Made by a program: the position numbers and the translations under genes. From Kuafuiihalomonas sp050331295 (GTDB lineage Bacteria; Myxococcota; Kuafuiibacteriia; Kuafuiibacteriales; Kuafuiibacteriaceae): DNA of 64,000 nt. The notes under the pieces were generated by a model. The model ran no database searches and was not told the DNA's origin. It was given only the letters and a program-made list of their open reading frames with translations. Positions 55,001 to 63,042 of this stretch are shown here, in pieces. The stretch is from the NCBI GenBank assembly GCA_050331295.1, contig JBHJGZ010000007.1:124001-188000 (forward strand). Direction: 5' to 3'. Within the stretch, counting starts at the first letter, position 1. Each line of letters opens with the position of its first letter.

Positions 55001-57612
55001 TCCGTCAGGAGCAGTGTCGGAACGGGATCGATGACGACTGCGATGGTCTCATCGACCCGGAAGTCGACGCGGACGGCGATGGGTTCTTCAGGTGCGGCGC
55101 TTCTCCGGAACTCGACGACTGCAACGACTTCAACGCCGCGGTCTACCCGGGCGCGCCCGAGGTCTGCGACTTCGCCAACAACGGATGCGAGTCGCCCACA
55201 CCCTCCCAACCGATCGTGGTCGACGAGGGTTTCGACCAGGACGGCGACGGATTCGAGGTCTGTCGCGGCGACTGTGACGACAACGACGCCAGCATCCATC
55301 CGAACGCGCGAGACATCGCGGACGGCATCGACAACAACTGCGACGGCAGGATCGACGAAGGAGACGTCGACAACGACGAAGACAACTTCACGTTCTTGTG
55401 TGGAGACTGCAACGACAACAATCCGCGCATCAGCCCCCAGGAACCCGACGTTTGCGACGGCATCGACAACGACTGCGATGGTCGGGTGGATCAGGATCCA
55501 CTCGGCAGAACCACGTGCACGGTCTGCCGAGATGACGACGAAGACGGCATCCTTTCCTGCGAGGGCGACTGCGACGACGAAGATCCTACCGTCGGTCCCA
55601 CCATGCTCGAAGTGTGCGACGGCAAGGACAACGACTGCGACGGCACCATCGACCTCGACCGGGTCTTCGGTGAGGAGCTTTGCATCTCCGCCGATATGGG
55701 CGTCCCCATGGACATTGGCATGGGCAGTGGCGGAGGGAGCGTCGATGCAGGAGGAGGCGCGGTGGCCGGCCCTCCCGACGCAGGTGTTTCTCCAGCCTCG
55801 CCCTCCGAGGACGAGGTGCTCGAGACCCTGCCGCTGGACGTCAACTGCGGGTGCTCCACGGCCGAGGAGGAGTCGTCCGCTCAGCCTTCGAAGACCAGCT
55901 GGCTGCTGGCGTCGCTGATGATCATGGTCCTGTTCTGGCGAAGGCGTCGACACTCGACGGCGATTTGGCTTGCCGCGCTGAGCCTGACCTCCGCGTGCAG
56001 CGAGGCCGACGTCGGTGCCTTTGCCCAAGGACTGGCCGACATTCCGGGGTCCGGCCTCAACGACTCTGGTGCAGGCGACGGAAGCGTGGACTCGGACCTG
56101 GCCGTCGACGCCGGGAGTCGGGACTCGGCTGGAGCACTCGACCTCGGTGACCTGACGTCAGGCCCGTGCCGATTGGCAGATCCCGGCCGGATCACCACCG
56201 TCGATGTTCCCGACGCCCGCTTGCAACTCGCCCTGGACGTCAAGGTGACCACGTCGGCCATCTCAGACCTGGGCATCCTGACCCTGGATGCCGAGAGTGA
56301 GCGGGTCCGGGGTTTCGTCCTCACCGCTGCCCTCGAACCCGGTTTCGACCCCCAAGACCCGAGCGTGGCGGCGGAGCTTCTCGACGCCCTCATCGAGCCC
56401 CTATTTTCCGGTGGCGTAACCGGAGTCGCCGAGAGCGTGGACGAAACCTTCCGGCAAAGCTTCGTGCTTCGTACCCTTCCCGCCGCTCGGACCCTCCGAA
56501 GGGTGCGCATGGTGAATGACGTGCTCCCGTCGCGGATCCGAGATGGACTGGTGGCGCAGCTCACCCGCGAGGAGTTGGAGGACATCCCGGATCTTCCCGA
56601 GGTGAGCAATGAGGTCCTGACGAGAGAATTCGTGCTGGCTGTTCTCTCGGTAGTGGATCCCGAGACGCCGTCCTTCACCTTCGTCGTCTCCCTGGCGGAT
56701 CTGGAAGCGGTGGAGGCACAACCCTTGTCGGCCACGTTGCTCCAAGATCTGTCCAATGGAACCCATGTGGCGGACACGACCTCGCGGCTCGGGTTGAATT
56801 GTGAAGACCAGGTTGCGGAGCCGTTGCGCGTCGACTTCCTGTGGGTGGTCGACAACTCCAATTCGATGAGGGAAGAGCAGCAAGCCCTGGCCGACGTGGC
56901 GGGTACCTTCTTCGATGCTCTCGAGGTCAGCGGCGTGGATTTTCGACTCGGCGTAGTCACCACCGACGGCGAGACCCTTCGAGGAGGCGGATTCACGAAC
57001 TCCCTCACGGAGTTTCAGACCAGAGTTCAGGTCGGCCAGAACGGCATTGGACGGGAGGCCGGTCTCGAGTTCGCGGTTCGTGCGGTGGAACGCGCACGCG
57101 ATGCCGTAGACCCGGAAGAGGCGTTCCGGAGCGACGCGGTCCCGGTCATCATCTTCTTCAGCGATGAAGACGCCGAGAATCTCCAGTCCGTGGAGGTGTA
57201 CGCTCAGGCCTTGGGTGAGGAAGGCGTCCTGCCTTTTGCCATCGTGGGACCGCGGCCCCGCGGCTGTACCGCCGTAGGCCGGGGGGTTGCGGCGGTCGGC
57301 GAATCGTACATCCAGGTCACTGAAGCCCTGAACGGCAGTTCCGCCTCCATCTGCGCCGCCAATCTGGACGACTCGATATCCGAGATCCTGGTCGCTGCGG
57401 CGGGGGCTGCGAGCACCACGCAACTTCAGGAGCAACCCATCAGCGGGTCCATCGAAGTACAACTGGGAAGCGACCGAGTAGCCCGAAGCCGGAGCAATGG
57501 CTTCGACTACGAACCCACCGCCAACAGCGTGCTCTTCTTCGGCGAGGCCAATCTGCCGGTCGGGACCGACTTTCGCGTGGCATACCGGCGCTTCGTGCCC
57601 TTCGAGAACTGA
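52060..57612 (+). CDS. Giant MopE-repeat protein fused in frame to a VWA lipoprotein-like protein
   Basis: 1850 residues from GTG 52060 (overlapping the previous stop). It begins with a signal peptide (AWFVMAFLSGSFPAFG). Residues about 25-1200 hold some 23 MopE-type repeats with the core CDG-DNDCDG--DEGFD-DGDG and one degenerate copy (VCDFANNGCE). Then comes a Gly/Ala/Pro linker and, near residues 1263-1297, a CGC plus hydrophobic helix plus RRRR, which resembles a MYXO-CTERM sorting tail. This is followed at once by a second signal-like stretch (AIWLAALSLTSAC, lipobox Cys near residue 1313), a ~280-residue region and a von Willebrand A-like domain with VDNSNSM (MIDAS DxSxS, residue 1598) and FFSDEDAEN. 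The frame is unbroken throughout. Confidence 0.85.
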   Translation: MNRSRLQAWFVMAFLSGSFPAFGQPNDIDGDGDGFSPLAGDCNDSDTSVFPGAPELCDGKDNDCNNVIDDAVDADGDGFDICEEAPSCDNDPNNFPGNTEVCDGSDNDCDALVDERNNQGDPLQRSCYSGPGGTRNVGLCQDGLQTCSGGSFNGACEGQITPAVEICDGQDNDCNGSADEGFDDDGDGVSFCDGDCDDEDADIFPGNSEVCDNKDNDCDGRTDERNNQGDPLRRSCYTGPNGTRNVGICDDGFQLCTNGSFSGPCDGQTLPGPEICDNQDNDCDRETDEGFDEDGDGVSFCDGDCDDDDPARFPGNNEICDGIDNDCDAMVDERNNRGDPLRRSCYSGPNNTRNRGICSDGTETCTDGSFGICVGEVLPETEICDGEDNDCDRATDEGFDVDGDGVTTCEGDCDDNDPLNFPGNSEACDGRDNDCDGEADENFDDDGDGFTTCGGDCDDTDFNTFPGAPEACDGRDNDCDGDVDEGFEAFDQDNDGFLTCGPNPDCDDDDAEVNPGANEVCDGKDNDCDGRTDERNNQGDPLRRGCYTGPPGTNGVGACDGGNQECIGGAFGACEGEVLPAPESCDSSDNDCDGRVDEDFDLDDDGFTTCGGDCNDGDPTIRPNTPEVCDGLDNDCDGRIDRIGLDDRPLTQPCYTGPVDTAGVGVCVEGVNLCDGSNGFSAVCTDEVTPSVELCDGLDNDCDGEVDPEFDLDEDGFTDCGGDCDDTNPAINPDAMEVCNNLDDDCDDIIDGAQTECYDGPVGTATVGACRPGLAICAEGVPSGTCVGQILPELETCDGIDNDCDGAVDEGFDRDQDGVSQCDGDCDDDNAFVAPNLAERCDCADNDCDGEIDESPFGGSICDFGACHDFDQDNFTNCEGDCNDFSLVVFPGAPEQCGDNIDNDCDGLIDEDVDEDNDGLTTCGGDCDDRFASINVDAVEICDGFDNDCDGMVDEGFDQDGDGATSCAGDCDDTTNLVSPFRQEQCRNGIDDDCDGLIDPEVDADGDGFFRCGASPELDDCNDFNAAVYPGAPEVCDFANNGCESPTPSQPIVVDEGFDQDGDGFEVCRGDCDDNDASIHPNARDIADGIDNNCDGRIDEGDVDNDEDNFTFLCGDCNDNNPRISPQEPDVCDGIDNDCDGRVDQDPLGRTTCTVCRDDDEDGILSCEGDCDDEDPTVGPTMLEVCDGKDNDCDGTIDLDRVFGEELCISADMGVPMDIGMGSGGGSVDAGGGAVAGPPDAGVSPASPSEDEVLETLPLDVNCGCSTAEEESSAQPSKTSWLLASLMIMVLFWRRRRHSTAIWLAALSLTSACSEADVGAFAQGLADIPGSGLNDSGAGDGSVDSDLAVDAGSRDSAGALDLGDLTSGPCRLADPGRITTVDVPDARLQLALDVKVTTSAISDLGILTLDAESERVRGFVLTAALEPGFDPQDPSVAAELLDALIEPLFSGGVTGVAESVDETFRQSFVLRTLPAARTLRRVRMVNDVLPSRIRDGLVAQLTREELEDIPDLPEVSNEVLTREFVLAVLSVVDPETPSFTFVVSLADLEAVEAQPLSATLLQDLSNGTHVADTTSRLGLNCEDQVAEPLRVDFLWVVDNSNSMREEQQALADVAGTFFDALEVSGVDFRLGVVTTDGETLRGGGFTNSLTEFQTRVQVGQNGIGREAGLEFAVRAVERARDAVDPEEAFRSDAVPVIIFFSDEDAENLQSVEVYAQALGEEGVLPFAIVGPRPRGCTAVGRGVAAVGESYIQVTEALNGSSASICAANLDDSISEILVAAAGAASTTQLQEQPISGSIEVQLGSDRVARSRSNGFDYEPTANSVLFFGEANLPVGTDFRVAYRRFVPFEN
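52130..55660 (+). repeat. Tandem MopE-type (Asp/Cys) protein repeats
   Basis: About 3.5 kb of DNA encode roughly 23 imperfect copies of a repeat of about 45-75 residues. Each copy contains a CDGxDNDCDG-like core followed by an Asp-rich loop. The spacing is irregular and the DNA is diverged, as expected of old protein repeats and not of recent DNA duplication. Some copies carry an extra segment with QGDPLRRSCYTGP. Confidence 0.85.
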
Positions 57613-57632
57613 GGCCTTCGTCGGGAATCGGC

Positions 57633-58277
57633 TCAGTCGCAGTGCTCCGCGAAGTGGGCCTGCTCGGACATCAGAGAGAGATTGGCGGATTCGAGTTCTT
57701 GCACCCGTTGCCGAAGCCTTTCCAGTTCCTCCCGGACCGGCGCGAGTTCTTCGGTCGTCCACCGAGGCGTGATGTGCTGAGGGCAATTCCAATCGAAGGC
57801 CTCCACCTTCAGCACGATGATGCGGTCCACCGTGGCCCGGTACGAAGGGTCCAAGACCCTTCGAGCCAGCTCGGGATCATCCCTTTCGCGATGAACCTCG
57901 GCGCGCGCGAAGACCTTCAAGCGTCGGCGGTTCGGGTAGTCGACGAAGAACAACGAGACACGGTCATCCTTGGAGACGTTCCCTTGCGTGATGAACTGAC
58001 GATTGCCTTGGTAGTCGGCGAACGCCAGGGTTCGGTCGTCCAGCACCTTCACGAAGCCAACGGGGCCTCCGCGGTGCTGAACGTACGGCCATCCATCCTC
58101 GGTGCGGGAGGCCATGTAGAACGAGTCCCGCTCCCCAATGAACCCGGCTTCTCGCGGGGAAAGGCGATGGTCATCCAATGCCATCGCCGCCATCCGGGCC
58201 GCCGTCTTCTCGGTGCCGTGTTCGGCCTGAATCGCCTGAACCGACGGTGTGAATGCGATGTTCGTGTATCGACGCAT
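57633..58277 (-). CDS. Pyridoxamine 5'-phosphate oxidase-like (PPOX) flavoprotein
   Basis: 214 residues. The split-barrel FMN-binding fold is suggested by DSFYMASRTEDGWPYVQHRGGPVGFVKVLDDRTLAFADYQGNRQFITQGNVSKDDRVSLFFVDY, the standard PPOX core, with a later VFARAEVHR. Members reduce or oxidise flavin-dependent substrates, and true PNPOx activity cannot be assumed. The C-terminus is helical (EELAPVREELERLRQRVQELE), an unusual coiled-coil tail. It is cytoplasmic. The gene is divergent from the adjacent LysR regulator and is its likely target. Confidence 0.85.
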   Translation of the reverse strand: MRRYTNIAFTPSVQAIQAEHGTEKTAARMAAMALDDHRLSPREAGFIGERDSFYMASRTEDGWPYVQHRGGPVGFVKVLDDRTLAFADYQGNRQFITQGNVSKDDRVSLFFVDYPNRRRLKVFARAEVHRERDDPELARRVLDPSYRATVDRIIVLKVEAFDWNCPQHITPRWTTEELAPVREELERLRQRVQELESANLSLMSEQAHFAEHCD

Positions 58278-58349
58278 GGTCTCTGTGTCCTTCCGCGGAG
58301 GTTATGAAGCCCGACTCCAGCCGGGACAACCCGCCGATCCGGGGCTAGA

Positions 58350-58370
58350 CTTTTGCGTAGGATGCAAAAG
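58350..58370 (+). promoter_or_regulatory. Perfect inverted repeat overlapping the lysR start
   Basis: CTTTTGC, a 7-bp spacer and GCAAAAG form a perfect inverted repeat (7-bp arms) that contains T-N11-A, the LysR-box form. It lies over the ATG (58362) of the lysR gene and 72 bp from the divergent PPOX start, so it is a candidate site for autorepression and target control. Confidence 0.5.
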
Positions 58371-59315
58371 TTAGGCAGTGACCCGCGCCGGGTCCAGGTG
58401 TTCGTCCGCGCCGTCGAGCTGGGAAGCTTCTCCGAACTGGCTCGGGCTTGGGGGGTCAAACCTTCCTCGGTTTCGCGTCAAGTCGGTTCGCTCGAGGATG
58501 AACTCGGCGTCCGCCTTCTGCAACGCACGACCCGAAAGCTGCACCTCACCGAAGCGGGAACGTTGCTCTATGAGCGGGCGAAGGCAGCGCTGGAAGATCT
58601 GGAAGAAGCGTTTCGTTCCGCTTCGGAGTTCAATCCAGCACCTCGTGGTGAACTTCGCATCTCCGCGCCCGTGGCCTTTGGCCGGCGATACATCGCTCCC
58701 CTCGTCAAGGGCTTCATGGTCGAGTATCCCGAGATTGCGCTGCAGGTCTTCTTTCACGACCGCTTCGTGGACTTGGTAGGCGAAGGATACGACGCAGTGG
58801 TCCGGGCTGGCCACGTTCGGGACGAGGGCTTGGTGGCGCGCCGACTGGCTCGAAACTTTCGGATTCTCTGCGCGAGTCCCGTCTACCTGGAAACCCATGG
58901 AGAACCACGAGTGCCCCAGGACCTGAAGGCACATGAAGCGCTTCGTTTCCGCTACGTGGATGCCACCGACGAATGGCGGTTTCGGAAATGCGGAACGAGA
59001 ACCGCAACCGAAGCCGTCCGTGTGCACGGGCGCCTCGCCTCCAACAACGGTGATCTCCTGCTCCAGGCCGCGGTCGACGGTCTCGGGATCGCCCTCGTGC
59101 CGGAATGGCTGGCGGTAGACGAGCTCCGGGCCGGACGGGTGCGAAGGCTGCTCTCGGAGTTCGAGGTCACGGCCACCGACTTCGATTCGGAGCTTCATCT
59201 TCTCTTCCCCTCCCGTCGGCATTTGCCGGCCAAGATGCGGGCCTTGATCGGATACCTGGAAACCGCCTTTCGGTCCCCGCCCTGGGAGAGACCCGCCGAC
59301 GACGGATCCGCCTGA
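58362..59315 (+). CDS. LysR-family transcriptional regulator
   Basis: 317 residues from ATG 58362; a TTG at 58353 is in frame. The N-terminal winged helix-turn-helix is RRVQVFVRAVELGSFSELAR with VKPSSVSRQVGSLEDELGVRLLQRTTRKLHLTEAG. The C-terminal part is a LysR substrate-binding domain (RGELRISAPVAFGRRYIAPLV, LQVFFHDRFVDLVGEGYDAVVRAG). It resembles the regulators typical of divergently transcribed oxidoreductase genes; here the divergent gene is the PPOX flavoprotein. The effector is unknown. The TTG alternative would place the inverted repeat inside the coding part. Confidence 0.93.
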   Translation: MQKLGSDPRRVQVFVRAVELGSFSELARAWGVKPSSVSRQVGSLEDELGVRLLQRTTRKLHLTEAGTLLYERAKAALEDLEEAFRSASEFNPAPRGELRISAPVAFGRRYIAPLVKGFMVEYPEIALQVFFHDRFVDLVGEGYDAVVRAGHVRDEGLVARRLARNFRILCASPVYLETHGEPRVPQDLKAHEALRFRYVDATDEWRFRKCGTRTATEAVRVHGRLASNNGDLLLQAAVDGLGIALVPEWLAVDELRAGRVRRLLSEFEVTATDFDSELHLLFPSRRHLPAKMRALIGYLETAFRSPPWERPADDGSA

Positions 59316-59376
59316 TCGCGTCGGTTGCCGCATCGGCGGTTGCTGATGGCCGGGTCGCGGGCTACACGCGGCCCAC

Positions 59377-60612
59377 ATGCACGGGTCCCAATGGAACCGA
59401 GCACCACACCTGCTGCTCGTGGCACTGTGCGGATGCCCCTCGCCGGATTCGGCGCCGCTCGGTCCGGCGGAGTCGGACCTGGACGGCGCCCCGTGGGCTC
59501 GAGTGGAAGCGGCTGCCCGAGGCCGGACCGTGCACTGGGCCATGTGGCAAGGCGACCCTTTCATCAACGAGTACGTCGACGGTTGGGTGAAGCCGCGCTT
59601 GAAGGAGCGATTCGACATCGAGCTCCAGGTCGTCTCTTCCCAGGGAAACGACATCGTCAGCCGACTGATGACCGAGCTGGAGGCCGGGCCGCAGCAGAGC
59701 GAATACGACATCATGTGGATCAACGGGGAGACATTCTATCAGCTCCGGCAGATCGACGCGCTTCATGGTCCGTTCACTTCGAAATTGCCGAATGCTCGTT
59801 TCGTCGACTTCGAAAATCCTTTCATTGGAATCGACTTTCAGCAACCCATTGAAGGGATGGAATGCCCGTGGGGGAACGTACAGCTCGCCCTCATCTACGA
59901 CTCCGCCCTCATCGAAGACCCGCCCCGGACGCCCGAGGCCCTGGAGGCATGGGTTCGGGCCCATCCCGGCCGATTTACCTTCGATACGGACTTCACGGGC
60001 CTCACCTTCCTGAAATCCCTCCTCATCCATTTCGCGGGTGGTCCAGGTTCGCTTCACGGCCCGTTCGATCCAGAGCTCTACGCGGCGCACGGGGAAGAAC
60101 TCTGGGAGTACATTCGCCGTCTGAAGCCTTTTTTGTGGAAGGAAGGCCGCACCTTTCCAAGCCGAGTTTCCCAGCTCCACCAGTTGTTCATTGCTGGAGA
60201 AATCGACTTCACCATGAGCAACAACGACGGAGAGGTCGACAACAAGGTGCTCCAAGGCCTGTTTCCCGATACTGCCCGGGCGTACGTCCTGGAGACGGGG
60301 ACGGTTCAAAATACCCACTACATAGGAATCGCAAAGAATACCGGGAATCTGGCCGCCGCGCTGGTCACCATCAATTTCTTGATCTCACCCGAGGCTCAGT
60401 TCCAGAAGACGCTTCCTTCGGTGTGGGGGGATGGGACAATCTTGGCTCTCCGCCGACTCCCCCAACGGTGGCGCTCGAAGTTCAAAGACGTGCCACAAAG
60501 AACGCATGCTCCTTCCCGAGCGTCCATTCGAGACCAAGCCCTCATGGAACCCGCATCAGAGTACATGATCCGCATGTTCAAAGACTTGCGAACCCGGGTC
60601 ATCGAGCGGTGA
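59377..60612 (+). CDS. ABC transporter substrate-binding lipoprotein (YnjB-like)
   Basis: 411 residues with a lipoprotein signal (APHLLLVALCGC). Its mature sequence resembles E. coli YnjB: VHWAMWQGDPFINEYVDGW (cf. VWFNAWGGDPAVNRYLDW), YDIMWINGETFYQL (cf. LLWVNGENFRTL), PWGNVQLALIYDSA and FTGLTFLKSLLIHF with FLWKEGRTFPS (cf. YLWREGKDFPPS). It is the high-affinity receptor of the importer whose two permeases and ATPase follow. The substrate of YnjBCD in E. coli is not established, so none is assigned here. It ends with a 4-bp overlap (GTGA) into the first permease. Confidence 0.85.
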   Translation: MHGSQWNRAPHLLLVALCGCPSPDSAPLGPAESDLDGAPWARVEAAARGRTVHWAMWQGDPFINEYVDGWVKPRLKERFDIELQVVSSQGNDIVSRLMTELEAGPQQSEYDIMWINGETFYQLRQIDALHGPFTSKLPNARFVDFENPFIGIDFQQPIEGMECPWGNVQLALIYDSALIEDPPRTPEALEAWVRAHPGRFTFDTDFTGLTFLKSLLIHFAGGPGSLHGPFDPELYAAHGEELWEYIRRLKPFLWKEGRTFPSRVSQLHQLFIAGEIDFTMSNNDGEVDNKVLQGLFPDTARAYVLETGTVQNTHYIGIAKNTGNLAAALVTINFLISPEAQFQKTLPSVWGDGTILALRRLPQRWRSKFKDVPQRTHAPSRASIRDQALMEPASEYMIRMFKDLRTRVIER

Positions 60613-61451
60613 ATCAGCGCTTCGTCCTCGCGGTCTTCGCCAGTCTGTCGGTACTGCCGGTCTTCGCAGCCGTCTTCTACGCCCTCCTGTACAGTGTGGA
60701 GCTCACGGGTCTTCTGTCGAACGGGCTGACGTATCGTCATTGGCAACGAGCGTTGAGCAGCTGGTCCTTTTGGTCTTCTCTGGGATTCAGTCTCGGTATC
60801 GCCCTGCAGGTGACCATCGTCGGCGCCGTGTTGGGATGGGGTCTCGCCAAAGGGCTTGGATCACGCCTGGATCAATGGCCCTTCGGGAGAGCCGCCCTCC
60901 TCCCACTCGCGGTGCCATCGGTCGTGATCGGACTCGTGACCTTCGCTTGGTTCACGGCGTCCGGCTGGTCAAACCGTTGGCTGGCTGTCCTCGGCGTCCT
61001 GCAGGATCCCCTCGACGGCCCGTCATGGGTACAAGATCCGTGGGGCTTCGGCATCATCTTGGCTCACGTCTACGCAGCGTCGGCGTTCTTCACCATCGCA
61101 TTTCGTGGCATCATTCGAATGGAGCATATCGATCGGCTCGAGCACGTCGCTGCGAGTCTCGGAGCCGGGACGATTCAGACTTTCGTCCGGATCACCTTTC
61201 CGATCCTGCTCCGCCGGAGCCTTGGAACCTCGAGCCTCGTATTCATGTTCACGGTGGGTTCCTATGAGATTCCTCTTCTCCTCGGGCCTCAATCCCCCCA
61301 GATGCTTTCGGTCTTGGTGCTCGAAAAATTTGGTCAATACGACCTGCATCAAAAGCCGGAAGCCATGGCGGTGGCCGTGATCTACGCCATTCTTCTCACC
61401 TTGGGTGTCCATACCGTGTTCCATCTGATGAAAGAAGGACCGAGCGAATGA
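60609..61451 (+). CDS. ABC transporter permease, first subunit (YnjC-like N-terminal half)
   Basis: 280 residues from GTG 60609, overlapping the binding-protein stop. About six membrane helices are visible, for example FVLAVFASLSVLPVFAAVFYAL, SLGFSLGIALQVTIVGAVLG and PLAVPSVVIGLVTFAW. The coupling-loop EAA motif is EHVAASLGAGTIQTFVRITFPILL. In E. coli YnjC both permease halves form one 511-residue protein; here they are two genes joined by an ATGA overlap. It belongs to the inner-membrane part of the importer. Confidence 0.88.
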   Translation: MNQRFVLAVFASLSVLPVFAAVFYALLYSVELTGLLSNGLTYRHWQRALSSWSFWSSLGFSLGIALQVTIVGAVLGWGLAKGLGSRLDQWPFGRAALLPLAVPSVVIGLVTFAWFTASGWSNRWLAVLGVLQDPLDGPSWVQDPWGFGIILAHVYAASAFFTIAFRGIIRMEHIDRLEHVAASLGAGTIQTFVRITFPILLRRSLGTSSLVFMFTVGSYEIPLLLGPQSPQMLSVLVLEKFGQYDLHQKPEAMAVAVIYAILLTLGVHTVFHLMKEGPSE

Positions 61452-62308
61452 AGGGTAGAGTGCAGACTGGGCTGACAGTCTTCATGGTTTCGGTCTGGTG
61501 GCTCCCGGTAGCTTATCTGGCACTGCTTTCCGTGGCAGGCCCTTGGAAGTCCGACCATGTATTCCCGGACTCCATGAGCTGGACTCGATGGGTCCGGATC
61601 CTGTCGGGGGGCAACGGTGACCTCATCAAGACGACGATGGCATCCCTCGTCTTGGCCACGGTCGTCTCTGTTGTGAGTACCACGTGCGGATTCATCACCT
61701 CGAAGGCGGTGGCGGAGAGTCGGTGGCGCGGCGAATGGCTGGCACTCTCCCATCTCGCGTTCGGATTCTCCCCTGTCATTCTGGGTTCGTGCCTCTCCTT
61801 CATCGCGATCAGAATGGGCCTTTCCGGGACGTTCCTGGGCGTCGCAATGGTCCAGATCGCCGTGACCAGTGCCTTCGCCACCGTCTTGCTGGTACCCGTC
61901 TGGACCTCGGAGCGGCGGGCACTTCAGTCCGTCGCGCGAACCCTCGGAGCCCGGCCTGTTCAGATCTGGCGTCTGATCCTGTGGCCTTCGTGTCGCCCAC
62001 TGGTCATGGTTTGCTGGGCTCAAACGTTCTTTTTTTCCTGGATGCAGTACGGATTGACGCTCACCATCGGAGCCGGAAAGGTTCATACCTTGCCGCTCGA
62101 AGTATATGATTTCGTGTTCGAGGCCGACCTTGGATATGCGGCCGTCGCATCACTGATATTGATCATCCCTCCCATGCTTCTCTTGATGATGAGTCCTTCG
62201 GCGCGTCCTGCGTGGCAGAACCAAGGTCGCGCATCGGAGGCAGCAACGAACGCCGAGAGGCACGTGAAGGCGAGGCGCGAAGAGGGGAACCTGCCGGATG
62301 CTCCTTGA
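61448..62308 (+). CDS. ABC transporter permease, second subunit (YnjC-like C-terminal half)
   Basis: 286 residues, overlapping the first permease by 4 bp (ATGA). Membrane helices include VFMVSVWWLPVAYLALLSVAG, ASLVLATVVSVVSTTCGFIT and LAFGFSPVILGSCLSFIAIR. The EAA-type coupling loop is QSVARTLGARPVQIWRLILWP. The C-terminal tail after the last helix is polar (PAWQNQGRASEAATNAERHV). It overlaps the ATPase gene by 11 bp. It forms the permease pair of the YnjBCD-like importer. Confidence 0.87.
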   Translation: MKGRVQTGLTVFMVSVWWLPVAYLALLSVAGPWKSDHVFPDSMSWTRWVRILSGGNGDLIKTTMASLVLATVVSVVSTTCGFITSKAVAESRWRGEWLALSHLAFGFSPVILGSCLSFIAIRMGLSGTFLGVAMVQIAVTSAFATVLLVPVWTSERRALQSVARTLGARPVQIWRLILWPSCRPLVMVCWAQTFFFSWMQYGLTLTIGAGKVHTLPLEVYDFVFEADLGYAAVASLILIIPPMLLLMMSPSARPAWQNQGRASEAATNAERHVKARREEGNLPDAP

Positions 62309-63032
62309 AGCCATCGAGATCGCCAAGAGCTTCGGCGCAGAGAGCGTCCTTCGCAGCGTGAACCTTCGGCTTCCCACGTCGAAACGTCTTGCGATCCTGG
62401 GACACTCCGGTTCTGGAAAGACGACCTTGCTCAAGATCCTGGCCGGGCTCGAATCCCCTGACCACGGTACGGTGTACCTCAACGGCGCGGACGTCACCCC
62501 AGTTCGGCCGGAGCGCCGCAGGATGGTTTACCTGTACCAAGAACCTTGGCTCTTTCCGCACCTCTCGGCTCGGGACAATATCGCATTCGGTCTGAGGGTT
62601 CGGGGCAGGCGTCGCATCGAGATCTCCGAGTCTGTCGACTCGATGCTGGAGCGTCTCGGCATCGGTGCCCATGCCTCCAAAATGCCCCACCAGCTGTCCG
62701 GAGGACAGAAACAGCGGGTCGCCTTCGGCCGGGCGCTCGCCGTCGAGCCTCATGTTCTCTTGCTCGACGAGCCTTTCAGCGCGCTGGATGCCCGAACGCG
62801 AAACGACATGTATCGCCTCTTTACCGACGTGGTCGAACGACTTCAGATCGGGACCATCTTCGTGACCCACGATGTGAAGGAAGCGTTGGTCCTCGGAGAT
62901 CGGTTTGCCTATCTGCAACGTGGGGCGCTACATCCCTTCGAGAGCCGAAGCGCTTTCCTGGCCGATCCCCGGGTCGGCGCAAAGGACGAGTGGCGGTTTT
63001 GGCAACGGGCCTTCCAGCCCAACGCAGAATGA
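62298..63032 (+). CDS. ABC transporter ATP-binding protein (YnjD-like)
   Basis: 244 residues. Walker A is GHSGSGKTT, the Q-loop is YLYQEPWLF, the signature is LSGGQKQRVAFGRAL, Walker B is VLLLDEPFSALD and the H-loop is VTHDVKEAL. It is a complete cytoplasmic ATPase that powers the importer. It overlaps the preceding permease by 11 bp. The radical SAM gene follows 10 bp later on the same strand, so the five genes look like one operon. Confidence 0.94.
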   Translation: MLLEAIEIAKSFGAESVLRSVNLRLPTSKRLAILGHSGSGKTTLLKILAGLESPDHGTVYLNGADVTPVRPERRRMVYLYQEPWLFPHLSARDNIAFGLRVRGRRRIEISESVDSMLERLGIGAHASKMPHQLSGGQKQRVAFGRALAVEPHVLLLDEPFSALDARTRNDMYRLFTDVVERLQIGTIFVTHDVKEALVLGDRFAYLQRGALHPFESRSAFLADPRVGAKDEWRFWQRAFQPNAE

Positions 63033-63042
63033 GAACGAACGG

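Noticed and set aside
52130..55660. CRISPR array or DNA-level tandem repeat
   Set aside because: The periodicity comes from diverged protein repeats (CDGxDNDCDG); units differ in length and base sequence, and no identical repeats with uniform spacers exist.
56401..57792. Long minus-strand ORF of 463 residues opposite the VWA region
   Set aside because: It overlaps the strongly supported sense gene and the PPOX gene; composition is shadow-like.
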